The position numbers and the translations under genes are program-made. The notes below the pieces were generated by a model. It worked only from the letters and a program-made list of their open reading frames with translations. It was not told the origin of the DNA and ran no database searches. DNA of 64,000 nucleotides from Chitinophaga rhizosphaerae (GTDB taxonomy: Bacteria; Bacteroidota; Bacteroidia; Chitinophagales; Chitinophagaceae): positions 744,001 through 808,000 of the forward strand of contig NZ_RXLO01000003.1 in assembly GCF_003958645.1 (NCBI RefSeq), given 5' to 3'. Every line of letters starts with the position of its first letter. Position 1 is the first letter of the stretch. Shown here piece by piece: positions 34,705-43,257 of this stretch.

Positions 34705-34735
34705 CAAAGGTAGAATCTTTTTGAATTCCGCCAAA
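34705..34735 (-). promoter_or_regulatory. Promoter of tRNA-Val copy 2
   Basis: Minus strand TTTG (34732-34735), exactly 19 bp, TACCTTTG (34705-34712): a perfect Bacteroidota promoter, about 34 bp before the mature tRNA 5' end. Confidence 0.8.
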
Positions 34736-34753
34736 TTTTTTTTCAATTTTTTT

Positions 34754-36034
34754 TCATCGAAGTACCCAATCCACGATTTTATTGCTCCATTCTTCGCGGA
34801 AAGGCGTAGAGATTTTGATGTAGTTATCGGTATAGCCTTCCATCATCCCGTTTTTCCCGTGCGATTCAAAAAGCACGGGGCGCGTTTGCCCGATGTGCTG
34901 TTCGGTGAAGTACGACATTTTCTTATGGCTCAGGTTGCGCAGGGCTTTGTTGCGCTCCTGGCGAACGTTCACCGGCACCACCGGCGAAATGGTGAGGGCA
35001 TGGGTATTGTCGCGCTCGCTGTAGGTGAACACATGGAGGTACGACACGTCGAGGCTATGGAGGAAATCGTAGGTTTCGAGGAAGTGGCCGTCGCTTTCGG
35101 AAGGGAAGCCCACGATCACGTCTACGCCGATCGCGCAATGCGGCATTTTTTCCTTGATCCGCGCTACTTTTTCGGCATACAGCTCGCGGCGGTAGCGGCG
35201 GCGCATCCCGGCGAGGATATCGTTGCTGCCGCTTTGCAGGGGAACATGGAAGTGCGGCATGAATTTTTGGCTTTGTGCCACGAAATCAATGATCTCGTCG
35301 GTCAGCAAATTCGGTTCGATGCTCGATATCCGGTACCGTTCGATACCTTCTACGGCATGCAGCTGCTGGATGAGCTCGTAAAACGATTCTTCGCGCTTCT
35401 TGCCGCCTTCGAACCCTTTGCCGAAGTCGCCCAGGTTCACGCCGGTGAGCACGATCTCCTTCACGCCGCCGGCCGCCAGTTCGCGGGCGTTGTTCAGCAC
35501 TCCGGCGATGGAGTCGCTGCGGCTGATGCCCCGCGCCATGGGGATGGTGCAGAAAGAACAGGTATAATCGCAGCCGTCCTGCACCTTGAGGAAGGTACGG
35601 GTACGGTCGTTGATGGAATAGCTGGAATGGAACGTATTGACGTCTTCAATGTCGCAGGAGCAGACCTTGGCGCCATTATCGCCTTTGGTGAGCTCGCGGA
35701 TATGATCTGCTATGTTGAACTTTTCGGCGGCGCCGAGCACGAGGTCTACCCCCGGGATTTCGGCGATTTCCTTTGGTTTGAGCTGGGCATAGCAGCCGGT
35801 GATGACCACCATGCTGCCGGGCGCGCGGCGCTGGATGCGGCGCACGATCTGCCGGCACTCCTTGTCGGCATTGTCGGTCACGGAACAGGTGTTGATCACG
35901 TACACGTCTGCCGTGTCGTCAAATTCCTTCCGCACAAAGCCGTCCTTTTCCATCATCCGCCCGATGGTGGAAGTTTCGGAAAAGTTCAGCTTGCAGCCGA
36001 GCGTGTGAAATGCTACTGATTTTTGACCGGTCAT
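34754..36034 (-). CDS. mtaB: tRNA methylthiotransferase of the MtaB family (radical SAM)
   Basis: 426 residues. Adds a methylthio group to N6-threonylcarbamoyladenosine 37 of tRNAs reading ANN codons. UPF0004 domain at the start ('SVAFHTLGCKLNFSETS', 'VINTCSVTDNADKECRQ', 'VVITGCYAQ') provides three Cys for one cluster. The radical-SAM cluster is 'CDYTCSFC', with 'HVPLQSGSNDILAGMRRRY' and a C-terminal TRAM-like segment. The 'TLGCKLNFSE' start points to MtaB rather than MiaB or RimO. The ATG at 36034 is used; the frame runs 47 codons further upstream without similarity. The -7 promoter element lies only 9 bp before this ATG. Confidence 0.92.
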   Translation of the reverse strand: MTGQKSVAFHTLGCKLNFSETSTIGRMMEKDGFVRKEFDDTADVYVINTCSVTDNADKECRQIVRRIQRRAPGSMVVITGCYAQLKPKEIAEIPGVDLVLGAAEKFNIADHIRELTKGDNGAKVCSCDIEDVNTFHSSYSINDRTRTFLKVQDGCDYTCSFCTIPMARGISRSDSIAGVLNNARELAAGGVKEIVLTGVNLGDFGKGFEGGKKREESFYELIQQLHAVEGIERYRISSIEPNLLTDEIIDFVAQSQKFMPHFHVPLQSGSNDILAGMRRRYRRELYAEKVARIKEKMPHCAIGVDVIVGFPSESDGHFLETYDFLHSLDVSYLHVFTYSERDNTHALTISPVVPVNVRQERNKALRNLSHKKMSYFTEQHIGQTRPVLFESHGKNGMMEGYTDNYIKISTPFREEWSNKIVDWVLR

Positions 36035-36042
36035 AAGGATGG

Positions 36043-36050
36043 CAAAGGTA
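36043..36050 (-). promoter_or_regulatory. mtaB promoter, -7 element TACCTTTG
   Basis: Perfect TAnnTTTG on the minus strand ending 8 bp before the mtaB ATG, so the transcript would have almost no leader. No TTTG at -33. Confidence 0.45.
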
Positions 36051-36149
36051 CGATTTCCGGGCGTTTTTCCGTCCTTTGATATGTCAAAAACCTGATATGT
36101 GTTTACCGCCCTTGAAAAGCTGCGCCGGATGCAGTAACTTGCCGGTTTT

Positions 36150-36914
36150 ATGCGCGTTATTTCGAAAGTTCTCAAGGGCGTCTATGTCGTTTACGCCGGG
36201 GTGATCTGGCTGGCGATCATGCTCCTGATCCTGCTGCCCATCGTGGCCGTGTCTTTCCTGGGAAAAGTGAAGGGCGGGAACCTTGTGTTCTACTTCCTCC
36301 GTTTCTGGGCACATGTCTGGTTCCCCGCCGTGGGCATAATCGTTACCCGCAGATGGCATTCTCCCCGCACCAAAGAGCCCTGCATATACCTGGCCAACCA
36401 CGCCAGCTACCTCGATGCAGCCCTCGCTGTGAAGGTAATGCCCCTCCCGTTCCGCCCCCTCGGTAAAAGCGAGCTCTCCAAAGTACCCCTGTTCGGCATG
36501 ATCTACAGCCGTTCGGTAGTACCGGTAGACCGCTCCAGCGCACGCGGCCGGGTACAGTCGGTGCGCGACATGATGTTCATGCTCCAGCACAAAGTGAGCC
36601 TCCTCATCTTCCCCGAAGGCACCACCAACAACTCTGCCCAACCCCTGCTGCCTTTCCACCAGGGCGCTTTCCGCATCGCGATAGAAACGCAGACCGATAT
36701 CCGGCCCGTGGTGTACGTGGATTGCCGCGCCCGCCTGGAAGACCTCAACCCCATGAGCCTCAACCCCGGCAAATGCCGCGTGGTATTCATGGAACCGGTT
36801 TCCGTGAAAGGCCTCACCATCGAAGATGTTCCCAAGCTCCGCCAGCAGGTGTATGAAATGATGGATGCCGAACTGCGCAAATACAGAGTATATCCGGCGC
36901 TCCAGCCCGCATGA
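36150..36914 (+). CDS. plsC: 1-acyl-sn-glycerol-3-phosphate acyltransferase (PlsC family)
   Basis: 254 residues. One or two N-terminal membrane helices (about 8-45), then the acyltransferase domain with 'NHASYLD' (HX4D catalytic box), 'FGMIYSRSVVPVDRSSARG' and 'LLIFPEGTTN' (acyl-acceptor binding). It acylates lysophosphatidic acid in the inner membrane during phospholipid synthesis. The stop codon overlaps the priA start (ATGA), so the two genes are translated together although their functions differ. A weak promoter TTG-N20-TAACTTG (36112-36141) lies just upstream. Confidence 0.9.
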   Translation: MRVISKVLKGVYVVYAGVIWLAIMLLILLPIVAVSFLGKVKGGNLVFYFLRFWAHVWFPAVGIIVTRRWHSPRTKEPCIYLANHASYLDAALAVKVMPLPFRPLGKSELSKVPLFGMIYSRSVVPVDRSSARGRVQSVRDMMFMLQHKVSLLIFPEGTTNNSAQPLLPFHQGAFRIAIETQTDIRPVVYVDCRARLEDLNPMSLNPGKCRVVFMEPVSVKGLTIEDVPKLRQQVYEMMDAELRKYRVYPALQPA

Positions 36915-39355
36915 AATACGCCGACGTCATATTGCCCTTAGCCCTGCCGCGGAACTATACCTACGCCGTTCCGCCCGAAATGGAATCCTCCATCCAGCCG
37001 GGATCCCGCGTGGCCGTTCAGCTCGGCAAGCAAAAAAGGTACGCCGGCATCGTGAAGCGCATCCACGAACTGCCGCCTTCCAATTACAAAACCAAACCCA
37101 TCCTCGACGTGCTCGACAAAGAGCCCGTGGTATACCCCACGCAGCTCGCCTTCTGGGAATGGATCGCGCAATATTACATGTGCAACGAAGGAGACGTGCT
37201 CAACGCCGCGCTCCCCGCTCACCTCAAACTTTCCAGCGAAACGGTGCTGCTGTATAACGACGCCCTGGGCGACGATTTCACCGCCCTTTCCGACCACGAA
37301 TACCTCATCGCCGAGGCGCTCCAGATCCGCAAGGAACTGCGCATCGGCGAAGTTCAGCTCATCCTCGACCGCTCCGACGTCTATTCCCTCATCAAACAGC
37401 TCATCGAAAAACAGGTGTGCTTCGTGTACGAAGAACTGAAGGAATCCTACAAGGCGAAACTCGAGAACTACGTGCTGCTCAACCCCGCCCTCGAAAGCGA
37501 CGAAGCCATGGCCCCGCTGTTCGACGAGCTGGGCCGCGCCCCCAAACAGCTGGAGCTCCTGCTGGCGTATCTCCACCTCGTTCGCACCCAGGGCGCGGTA
37601 TTGCAAAGCGAACTGCTCAAAAAATCAGGGGCTTCTTCGGCCCAGCTGAAAGGCCTGGTAGACAAAGGTATCCTGCGGGTTGAAAAACGGCAGGTAGACC
37701 GCGTACCCCTGGGCAAAATGGAAACGCAGCTCGATTTCGACCTGAGCCCCGCCCAGGAAAAAGCCCTGGCCGAAATCCGGACCGGCTTCCAGGATAAACA
37801 GGTGGCCCTGCTGCATGGGGTTACATCCAGCGGTAAGACCCAGATTTACGTCAAACTCATCGAAGAGGCCCTCGCCAACGGGAGACAGGTGCTGTACCTG
37901 CTCCCGGAAATCGCGCTGACGGCCCAGATCATCCGGCGGTTGCAGAAGCACTTCGCCGGGCAGATCGGTATTTACCATTCCCGTTTCTCCAACAACGAGC
38001 GCGTGGAAATCTGGAACAAGGTAAAAAGCGGCGAAATCCGCATCGTGCTGGGCGCCCGGTCCAGCCTGCTGCTGCCTTTCCGCGACCTCGGCCTCATCAT
38101 CCTCGACGAAGAGCACGACGCTTCCTTCAAACAGCATGAGCCGGCGCCGCGCTATCACGCCCGCGATGCGGCCATTTACTACGCCAGTCTTTTCAAAGCC
38201 AAAGTGCTGCTTGGTTCCGCCACGCCCGCGCTCGAAAGCTACTATAACGCCAAACAGGGCAAATACGCACTGGTAGAGCTGGGCGAACGCTTCGGCGGCA
38301 TCGATATGCCCGATATCGAAATCGTGGACATGAAAAAGGAAACCGCCCTGAAGGAAGTGGTGAACAACTTCTCGTCGGTACTCCGGAAGCAGATCGCACA
38401 ATCGCTCGCAGACAAGAAACAGGTCATCCTGTTCCAGAACCGCCGCGGATACGCGCCGTTCCTGCTTTGCACCACCTGCGGATGGATACCCAACTGCAAA
38501 CAGTGCGATGTTTCCCTTACTTATCACAAGCACCAGGACAAACTCAGTTGCCACTATTGCGGCACACGTTATCCTTACCTATACGTTTGCGAGGCTTGCG
38601 GCAGCCAGACCCTTTTTCCGAAGAACTTCGGCACCGAAAAGATCGAAGAAGACCTGCAGGCGCTGTTCCCGGAGGCGCGCATCGCGCGGATGGACCTGGA
38701 CGCCATCCGGAGCAAAGACAGTCATAACAAGATGATCCAGTCACTGGAGCAGCGCGAGATCGACATTCTCGTGGGTACGCAGATGGTGGTGAAAGGGCTC
38801 GATTTCGAGAACGTGAACCTCGTCGGTATCCTCAGTGCAGACAGTTTGCTCAGCTATCCCGATTTCCGGGTGAACGAGCGCGCTTTCCAGCTCATGGAGC
38901 AGGTAAGCGGGCGCAGCGGCCGGCGGGACGGGAAGGGCAAGGTGATCGTACAGGCCAGTAATACGCGGCATCCGATTTTGCAATTCGTGGTGGAGCATAA
39001 CTACCGGAAAATGTACGAAAGCGAGATCGCGGAGCGGGAGCAGTTCGGTTATCCGCCGTTTTACCGGCTCATGAAGATCACGCTCAAGCACAAACAGCAG
39101 CAAACGGTCGAGCAGGCCGCCATGGTGCTCGGCAACTGGCTGAAACCGCACCTGGGGCATCAGCTCGTGGGGCCGGCGGCGCCGCTGGTAAGCCGGGTGA
39201 GAGGGTTTTACCTGCAGGAAATGCTTATCAAGCTGCCGAAAGACAGCAAAAAGATCACCCAGATCAAACAGCTGGCGAAAGAAATGTTTTTACAATTGAC
39301 GATCGAGAAGCAATTCCGGTCGGTCATCATTCTCCCGGATGTGGATTGTGTGTAG
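36911..39355 (+). CDS. priA: Primosomal replication restart helicase PriA
   Basis: 814 residues. N-terminal DNA-binding domains (about 1-260), then a superfamily 2 helicase: Walker A 'GVTSSGKT', Walker B 'DEEH', 'GSATPALESY' and motif VI 'QVSGRSGRRDGKG'. The helicase is interrupted by a zinc-binding insert with paired cysteines ('CTTCGWIPNCKQC' ... 'CHYCGTRYPYLYVCEACG'), eight Cys in all. It restarts stalled replication forks. The gene overlaps plsC by 4 bp and its 3' end overlaps the convergent Rossmann-protein gene by 29 bp. Confidence 0.96.
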   Translation: MKYADVILPLALPRNYTYAVPPEMESSIQPGSRVAVQLGKQKRYAGIVKRIHELPPSNYKTKPILDVLDKEPVVYPTQLAFWEWIAQYYMCNEGDVLNAALPAHLKLSSETVLLYNDALGDDFTALSDHEYLIAEALQIRKELRIGEVQLILDRSDVYSLIKQLIEKQVCFVYEELKESYKAKLENYVLLNPALESDEAMAPLFDELGRAPKQLELLLAYLHLVRTQGAVLQSELLKKSGASSAQLKGLVDKGILRVEKRQVDRVPLGKMETQLDFDLSPAQEKALAEIRTGFQDKQVALLHGVTSSGKTQIYVKLIEEALANGRQVLYLLPEIALTAQIIRRLQKHFAGQIGIYHSRFSNNERVEIWNKVKSGEIRIVLGARSSLLLPFRDLGLIILDEEHDASFKQHEPAPRYHARDAAIYYASLFKAKVLLGSATPALESYYNAKQGKYALVELGERFGGIDMPDIEIVDMKKETALKEVVNNFSSVLRKQIAQSLADKKQVILFQNRRGYAPFLLCTTCGWIPNCKQCDVSLTYHKHQDKLSCHYCGTRYPYLYVCEACGSQTLFPKNFGTEKIEEDLQALFPEARIARMDLDAIRSKDSHNKMIQSLEQREIDILVGTQMVVKGLDFENVNLVGILSADSLLSYPDFRVNERAFQLMEQVSGRSGRRDGKGKVIVQASNTRHPILQFVVEHNYRKMYESEIAEREQFGYPPFYRLMKITLKHKQQQTVEQAAMVLGNWLKPHLGHQLVGPAAPLVSRVRGFYLQEMLIKLPKDSKKITQIKQLAKEMFLQLTIEKQFRSVIILPDVDCV

Positions 39356-40001
39356 TTTTCGTTTGATAGAAAAGCACGTAATGCACGCCCGGTCCCCCTT
39401 TTTCAGATAATTCACGCATTTTTTTGGCAACATCTTCTGCCCTGACGGGGCGGTATTTGCTCCATCTGCCGCGCAGGAGGCAGCCGAATACCGGCATCAC
39501 CCACAGGGCTACCTGTTCCCCGAAGCGCATTTCCTTGCGGTTGCCGATGAGGAAGCTGGGCTGATAGATGTACATGGCCGGGAATTCAAGCGCCCGCAAA
39601 GCGGCTTCCGCACGGCCTTTGGTGCGGAGATAAAAGTTCTTGGAAGATGCCTGCGCGCCGATCGAAGAAACAAGATGGTACTGGCGGATGCCGTTTTTCC
39701 GGACGATGGTGCCGCAACGGACGGGGATCGCATAATCGACCGCGATGAAGGCTTCTTCGCTGCCGGCTTTTTTGATGGTGGTACCAATGCAGCAGAACAA
39801 TACATCCCCGTGAAGCACGGATTGAAGCGCGGCATCGTCCGTGAAATCCACCACGATCTGTTCCAGCTTCCCGTCGCGGATGGGGAGGGGTTTGCGGACG
39901 AGGGCTTTCACTTTCGCATAACCGCTGTTTTCCAGCAGGTCCTGCACCAAAAGCGAGCCTACGAGACCGGTGGCTCCAATCACAATTGCTGTTCCCGGCA
40001 T
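39327..40001 (-). CDS. NAD(P)-binding Rossmann protein (atypical short-chain reductase, NAD(P)H-binding family)
   Basis: 224 residues. 'TAIVIGATGLVGSLLVQDLL' is the dinucleotide-binding loop. 'DVLFCCIGTTIKKAGSEEAF', 'VDYAIPV' and 'HLVSSIGAQASSKNFYLRTKGRAE' follow the pattern of small epimerase-like reductases related to Htatip2/YwnB, with Ser and Lys but no clear catalytic Tyr. The C-terminus 'MYIYQPSFLIGNRKEMR...' is also typical. Substrate unknown. I chose the ATG at 40001; the larger upstream frame is a murB shadow. It is divergent from murB by 57 bp. Confidence 0.85.
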   Translation of the reverse strand: MPGTAIVIGATGLVGSLLVQDLLENSGYAKVKALVRKPLPIRDGKLEQIVVDFTDDAALQSVLHGDVLFCCIGTTIKKAGSEEAFIAVDYAIPVRCGTIVRKNGIRQYHLVSSIGAQASSKNFYLRTKGRAEAALRALEFPAMYIYQPSFLIGNRKEMRFGEQVALWVMPVFGCLLRGRWSKYRPVRAEDVAKKMRELSEKGGPGVHYVLFYQTKTTHNPHPGE

Positions 40002-40058
40002 ATGAATGTTGATTATATTTGTTCCGTTATTAAAGATAGGATATTTGAACACTTGCAT

Positions 40059-41075
40059 ATGAGGGTATCTGAAAATGTTTCGCTCCGGCCTTACAATACA
40101 TTCGGCATAGACGCCATCGCACGGTATTTCGCATCCTTCCACTCGCGCGAGCAGCTGGAAACGCTTTTGCTCGACCCGAAATGGGCCACCATGCCCAGGA
40201 TCATCCTCGGCGGCGGGAGCAACATCCTGCTCACCAAAGATTTCGACGGCATCGTGCTCAAGAACGAGATCAAAGGCATCAAATCCGTAAGGGAAGATGA
40301 TGCGTTTGTGTACGTGCAGGCCGGCGCAGGCGAGAACTGGCACCAGTTTGTGCAGGATTGCATCGCCAAAGGGCTCGGTGGGCTGGAAAACCTGTCCCTC
40401 ATCCCCGGCAACGTAGGCGCGAGCCCCATGCAGAATATCGGGGCGTATGGGGTGGAGATCAAGGATACGTTCGAATCGCTGGAAGCGTTCCATTTGCAGG
40501 ACCGGGAGATTCATCTGTTCGATAGGGACGCCTGTGAGTTCGGGTACCGCGAGAGCGTTTTCAAGCACCGGTACAAGGAGCAGTTCGCCATCCTTCATGT
40601 CACGTTCCGGCTGTCCAAACATCCCGCTTTTAATACCAGTTACGGCGCCATCGAGCAGGAGCTGGAGCGCATGGGAGTGAAGGAATTGTCCATCCGCGCC
40701 ATCAGCCAGGCCGTCATCAATATCCGTTCCTCCAAACTCCCCAATCCCGCGGAGATCGGCAATGCAGGCAGCTTCTTCAAAAACCCGGAAGTAACCGCCG
40801 AAACTTATGCATCCCTGAAACTCGCGTTCCCCAACATCGTCGCATATCCCTTACCCAACGGGCATTTCAAACTGGCCGCGGGCTGGCTCATCGAACAGGC
40901 GGGCTGGAAAGGCTACCGAGATGGCGATGCCGGCGTGCACGAACGGCAGGCGCTGGTGCTCGTCAATTACGGCCGCGCGGAAGGCGAACAGATCGTGGAA
41001 CTGTCCTGGAAGATCGTGGACAGCGTGAAAGAGAAATTCGGCGTCGCGCTCGAAAGGGAAGTCAATATCGTTTAG
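40059..41075 (+). CDS. murB: UDP-N-acetylenolpyruvoylglucosamine reductase
   Basis: 338 residues. Reduces UDP-GlcNAc-enolpyruvate to UDP-MurNAc with NADPH and FAD in peptidoglycan synthesis. FAD motifs 'RIILGGGSNILLTKDFDG' and 'GLENLSLIPGNVGASPMQNIGAYGVEI', and the catalytic-serine region 'NPAEIGNAGSFFKNP', are all clear. It is the long, E. coli-like (type I) form with the 'AYGVE' loop. Start at 40059 (MRVSENVSLRPYNTFGID); the upstream part of the frame is antisense to the Rossmann gene. It overlaps the convergent ypdA stop by 4 bp. Confidence 0.96.
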   Translation: MRVSENVSLRPYNTFGIDAIARYFASFHSREQLETLLLDPKWATMPRIILGGGSNILLTKDFDGIVLKNEIKGIKSVREDDAFVYVQAGAGENWHQFVQDCIAKGLGGLENLSLIPGNVGASPMQNIGAYGVEIKDTFESLEAFHLQDREIHLFDRDACEFGYRESVFKHRYKEQFAILHVTFRLSKHPAFNTSYGAIEQELERMGVKELSIRAISQAVINIRSSKLPNPAEIGNAGSFFKNPEVTAETYASLKLAFPNIVAYPLPNGHFKLAAGWLIEQAGWKGYRDGDAGVHERQALVLVNYGRAEGEQIVELSWKIVDSVKEKFGVALEREVNIV

Positions 41076-42040
41076 TTTTTCGACGCAATGTGGCGGATGA
41101 TCTTGTCCGCATGTTCACGGGAGTTCTCGATGAACCAGACATGCGTGTTCATACCTCCGCAAACCACGCCGGCCAGGTAAATGCCCGGCATATTCGTTTC
41201 CATCGTGTCTTCATTATACACCGGTTCCCGCACGCCGTCGGCCGACAGTTGCACGCCTACGTTTTCCAGGAAAGGAAAATCAGGCTGGTAGCCGGTTGCG
41301 GCGATCACGAAATCGTTGGGGATGGTAATGACGCCTTCCGGCGTGAGGATGTCTGCCTCCTGTTCGCGCACGCCCACGAGCGTGGAATGGAAGTAAGCCT
41401 GGATGCTGCCCTCCCTGATGCGGTTCTCGATGTCGGGTTTTACCCAATATTTCACCCGTTTGCCGATCCCTTCTTCCCTCACCACCATCGTTACTTCTGC
41501 ACCTTTGCGGTAGGTTTCCAAAGCCGCGTCCACGGCGGAGTTGTTGGCGCCGATGACGATCACTTTCCGCGTGGCGTAATAGTGCGGGTCTTTGTAGTAG
41601 TGCGTTACTTTGGGAAGGTCTTCCCCCGGGATGCGGAGCAGGTTGGGGATGTCGTAAAAGCCGGTGGCGATGACGATGTTGTCTGCCCCGTACACGGCTT
41701 TATCGGTTATGACGGTGTAGCCTTTTTCGGCGGGTTTTACCGTTTCCACTTTTTCGAAGAGATGGATGTTGATGTGCTTGCTCACGGCCACGCGCCGGTA
41801 ATATTCGAGGGCCTCCGGGCGTGTGGGTTTCGCGTTGTTGGACACGAAGGGGATGCCGCCGATCTCGAGCCTTTCGCTGGTCGAGAAAAAAGTCATGTTG
41901 ATGGGATACCGGTAGAGCGAATTGACGAGGCAGCCCTTTTCGATCACCACATAGTCTATTCCCTGCTTTTGCGCCGCCAGCGCGCATGCGAGACCGATAG
42001 GGCCGCCGCCTACGATGAGTAATGCTACCTTTTTTGCCAT
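41072..42040 (-). CDS. ypdA: YpdA-family bacillithiol disulfide reductase
   Basis: 322 residues. FAD site 'LLIVGGGPIGLACALAAQKQG', NADPH site 'VIVIGANNSAVDAALETYRKG' and C-terminal 'GIYLAGVVCGGMNTHVWFIEN' identify the YpdA flavoprotein, which lacks the CxxC of thioredoxin reductase. In Firmicutes it reduces bacillithiol disulfide with NADPH, so this organism probably makes bacillithiol. It starts 3 bp after the glutamine amidotransferase gene in the rmuC-GNAT-GATase-ypdA unit. Confidence 0.93.
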   Translation of the reverse strand: MAKKVALLIVGGGPIGLACALAAQKQGIDYVVIEKGCLVNSLYRYPINMTFFSTSERLEIGGIPFVSNNAKPTRPEALEYYRRVAVSKHINIHLFEKVETVKPAEKGYTVITDKAVYGADNIVIATGFYDIPNLLRIPGEDLPKVTHYYKDPHYYATRKVIVIGANNSAVDAALETYRKGAEVTMVVREEGIGKRVKYWVKPDIENRIREGSIQAYFHSTLVGVREQEADILTPEGVITIPNDFVIAATGYQPDFPFLENVGVQLSADGVREPVYNEDTMETNMPGIYLAGVVCGGMNTHVWFIENSREHADKIIRHIASKN

Positions 42041-42043
42041 ACG

Positions 42044-42721
42044 CTAATGTACGGCATTTTGTGCCAGCGAATCGAGCAGGCGGAACAGTGTAGCTTTGGT
42101 TTCCCGGGCATGGGGAAGGCCGTCCCGCAGCTCCTCCGCGTTCTGCACCCAATCGCCGCCTTGCAGATCGTGGCCGCAGGCATCGATCATTCCTTCGACG
42201 GATTCGCCCGTCACCTCCAGGTGGAATTGCAGCCCCACGGCGTTTTGACCGAACTGGAAAGCCTGGTGCTTCGTAACGGGCGATTCCGCCAGCAGCTGCG
42301 CGCCTTCCGGCAGATCGAAGGTATCGCCGTGCCAGTGGAACACCACGAGTTGTTCGGGAGCCCAGTCGGCACGGAACGTAACGGGGAACCATCCGATCTC
42401 CTTTTCTTTATTCGGGTACACGCTGGCGCCCAGCGAAGCGGCCAGTAATTGCGAGCCAAGGCATACGCCCAGCACGGGTTTGCCGGATTCCACGGCGTCG
42501 GTGATAAAAGTGATCTCGTTGCGGATCCAGGGGTATTCGTCGGTGTCGTAAACGCCCATCGGTCCGCCCATCACCACCAGCATATCCAGGTCAGACGCGG
42601 CCGGCAGCGGATCGTTTTCATAAAATCGGGTATACTCGATCGAGTGGCCTTTACTTTCCGCCCATTCCGCAATGGCGGCGGGCCCTTCGAACGGTACGTG
42701 CTGAAAAATGCGGATGCGCAT
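42044..42721 (-). CDS. Class I glutamine amidotransferase (GMP-synthase-like, stand-alone)
   Basis: 225 residues. Catalytic nucleophile in 'GVCLGSQLLAASLGA' and the His-Glu pair in 'GLQFHLEVT' give an intact triad. Stand-alone GATase1 proteins of this group can act on small gamma-glutamyl compounds or supply ammonia; no synthetase partner is adjacent. It lies 6 bp after the GNAT gene and 3 bp before ypdA. Confidence 0.88.
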   Translation of the reverse strand: MRIRIFQHVPFEGPAAIAEWAESKGHSIEYTRFYENDPLPAASDLDMLVVMGGPMGVYDTDEYPWIRNEITFITDAVESGKPVLGVCLGSQLLAASLGASVYPNKEKEIGWFPVTFRADWAPEQLVVFHWHGDTFDLPEGAQLLAESPVTKHQAFQFGQNAVGLQFHLEVTGESVEGMIDACGHDLQGGDWVQNAEELRDGLPHARETKATLFRLLDSLAQNAVH

Positions 42722-42727
42722 AGGTTG

Positions 42728-43207
42728 TCAGAGTTGAAAATGATAGAATTTGGTATCTACGGGCAGGATGTACGGCCCGTCCGGGATCGCGCTCCTGCTC
42801 ACCTGCACGAAGCCGTTCTTTTCGTAGAAACGGTGCGCGGCGTGGAGGATGTCGGCAGTGCCCAGATAAATGTCGCTGTAATCATGGCTGCGGGCCCATT
42901 CCTTCAATGTTTCCAGCAAACGGCCGGCCACGCCGTGTTCGCGGCCGCGGAAATCTTCGTGAACGAACATCTTGCGCAAAGCGCCCTTACCTTCTCCGAG
43001 GTCCATCAGCGCGATGGTCCCGATCAGCCGGCCATCATGTACCGCGATCCAGAAATTGCTGACGCCCTGCTGGTACACTTCCGGGATGATCGCCAGGTCT
43101 GGCTGCTGTTCGCGGGTAACGGGCAGGCCAAATTCCTGCTGCTGGATATGGAGGATGAAATCGTAAATCTGGTCCGCATAGTCGGACGAAAACGGCTGTA
43201 CTTGCAT
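42728..43207 (-). CDS. GNAT-family N-acetyltransferase
   Basis: 159 residues, one GNAT domain. 'GTIALMDLGEGKGALRKMFVHEDFRGREHGVAGRLLETL' covers beta4 and the acetyl-CoA pyrophosphate loop (R-x-x-G-x-A), and 'AAHRFYEKNGFVQVSRSAIP' is the C-terminal signature. Substrate cannot be inferred. Second gene of the rmuC-ypdA unit. Confidence 0.88.
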   Translation of the reverse strand: MQVQPFSSDYADQIYDFILHIQQQEFGLPVTREQQPDLAIIPEVYQQGVSNFWIAVHDGRLIGTIALMDLGEGKGALRKMFVHEDFRGREHGVAGRLLETLKEWARSHDYSDIYLGTADILHAAHRFYEKNGFVQVSRSAIPDGPYILPVDTKFYHFQL

Positions 43208-43257
43208 ATGCTTCGATTTGGGGTTTTGCTATTGATGGAAACATCCCGTCATTCCTA

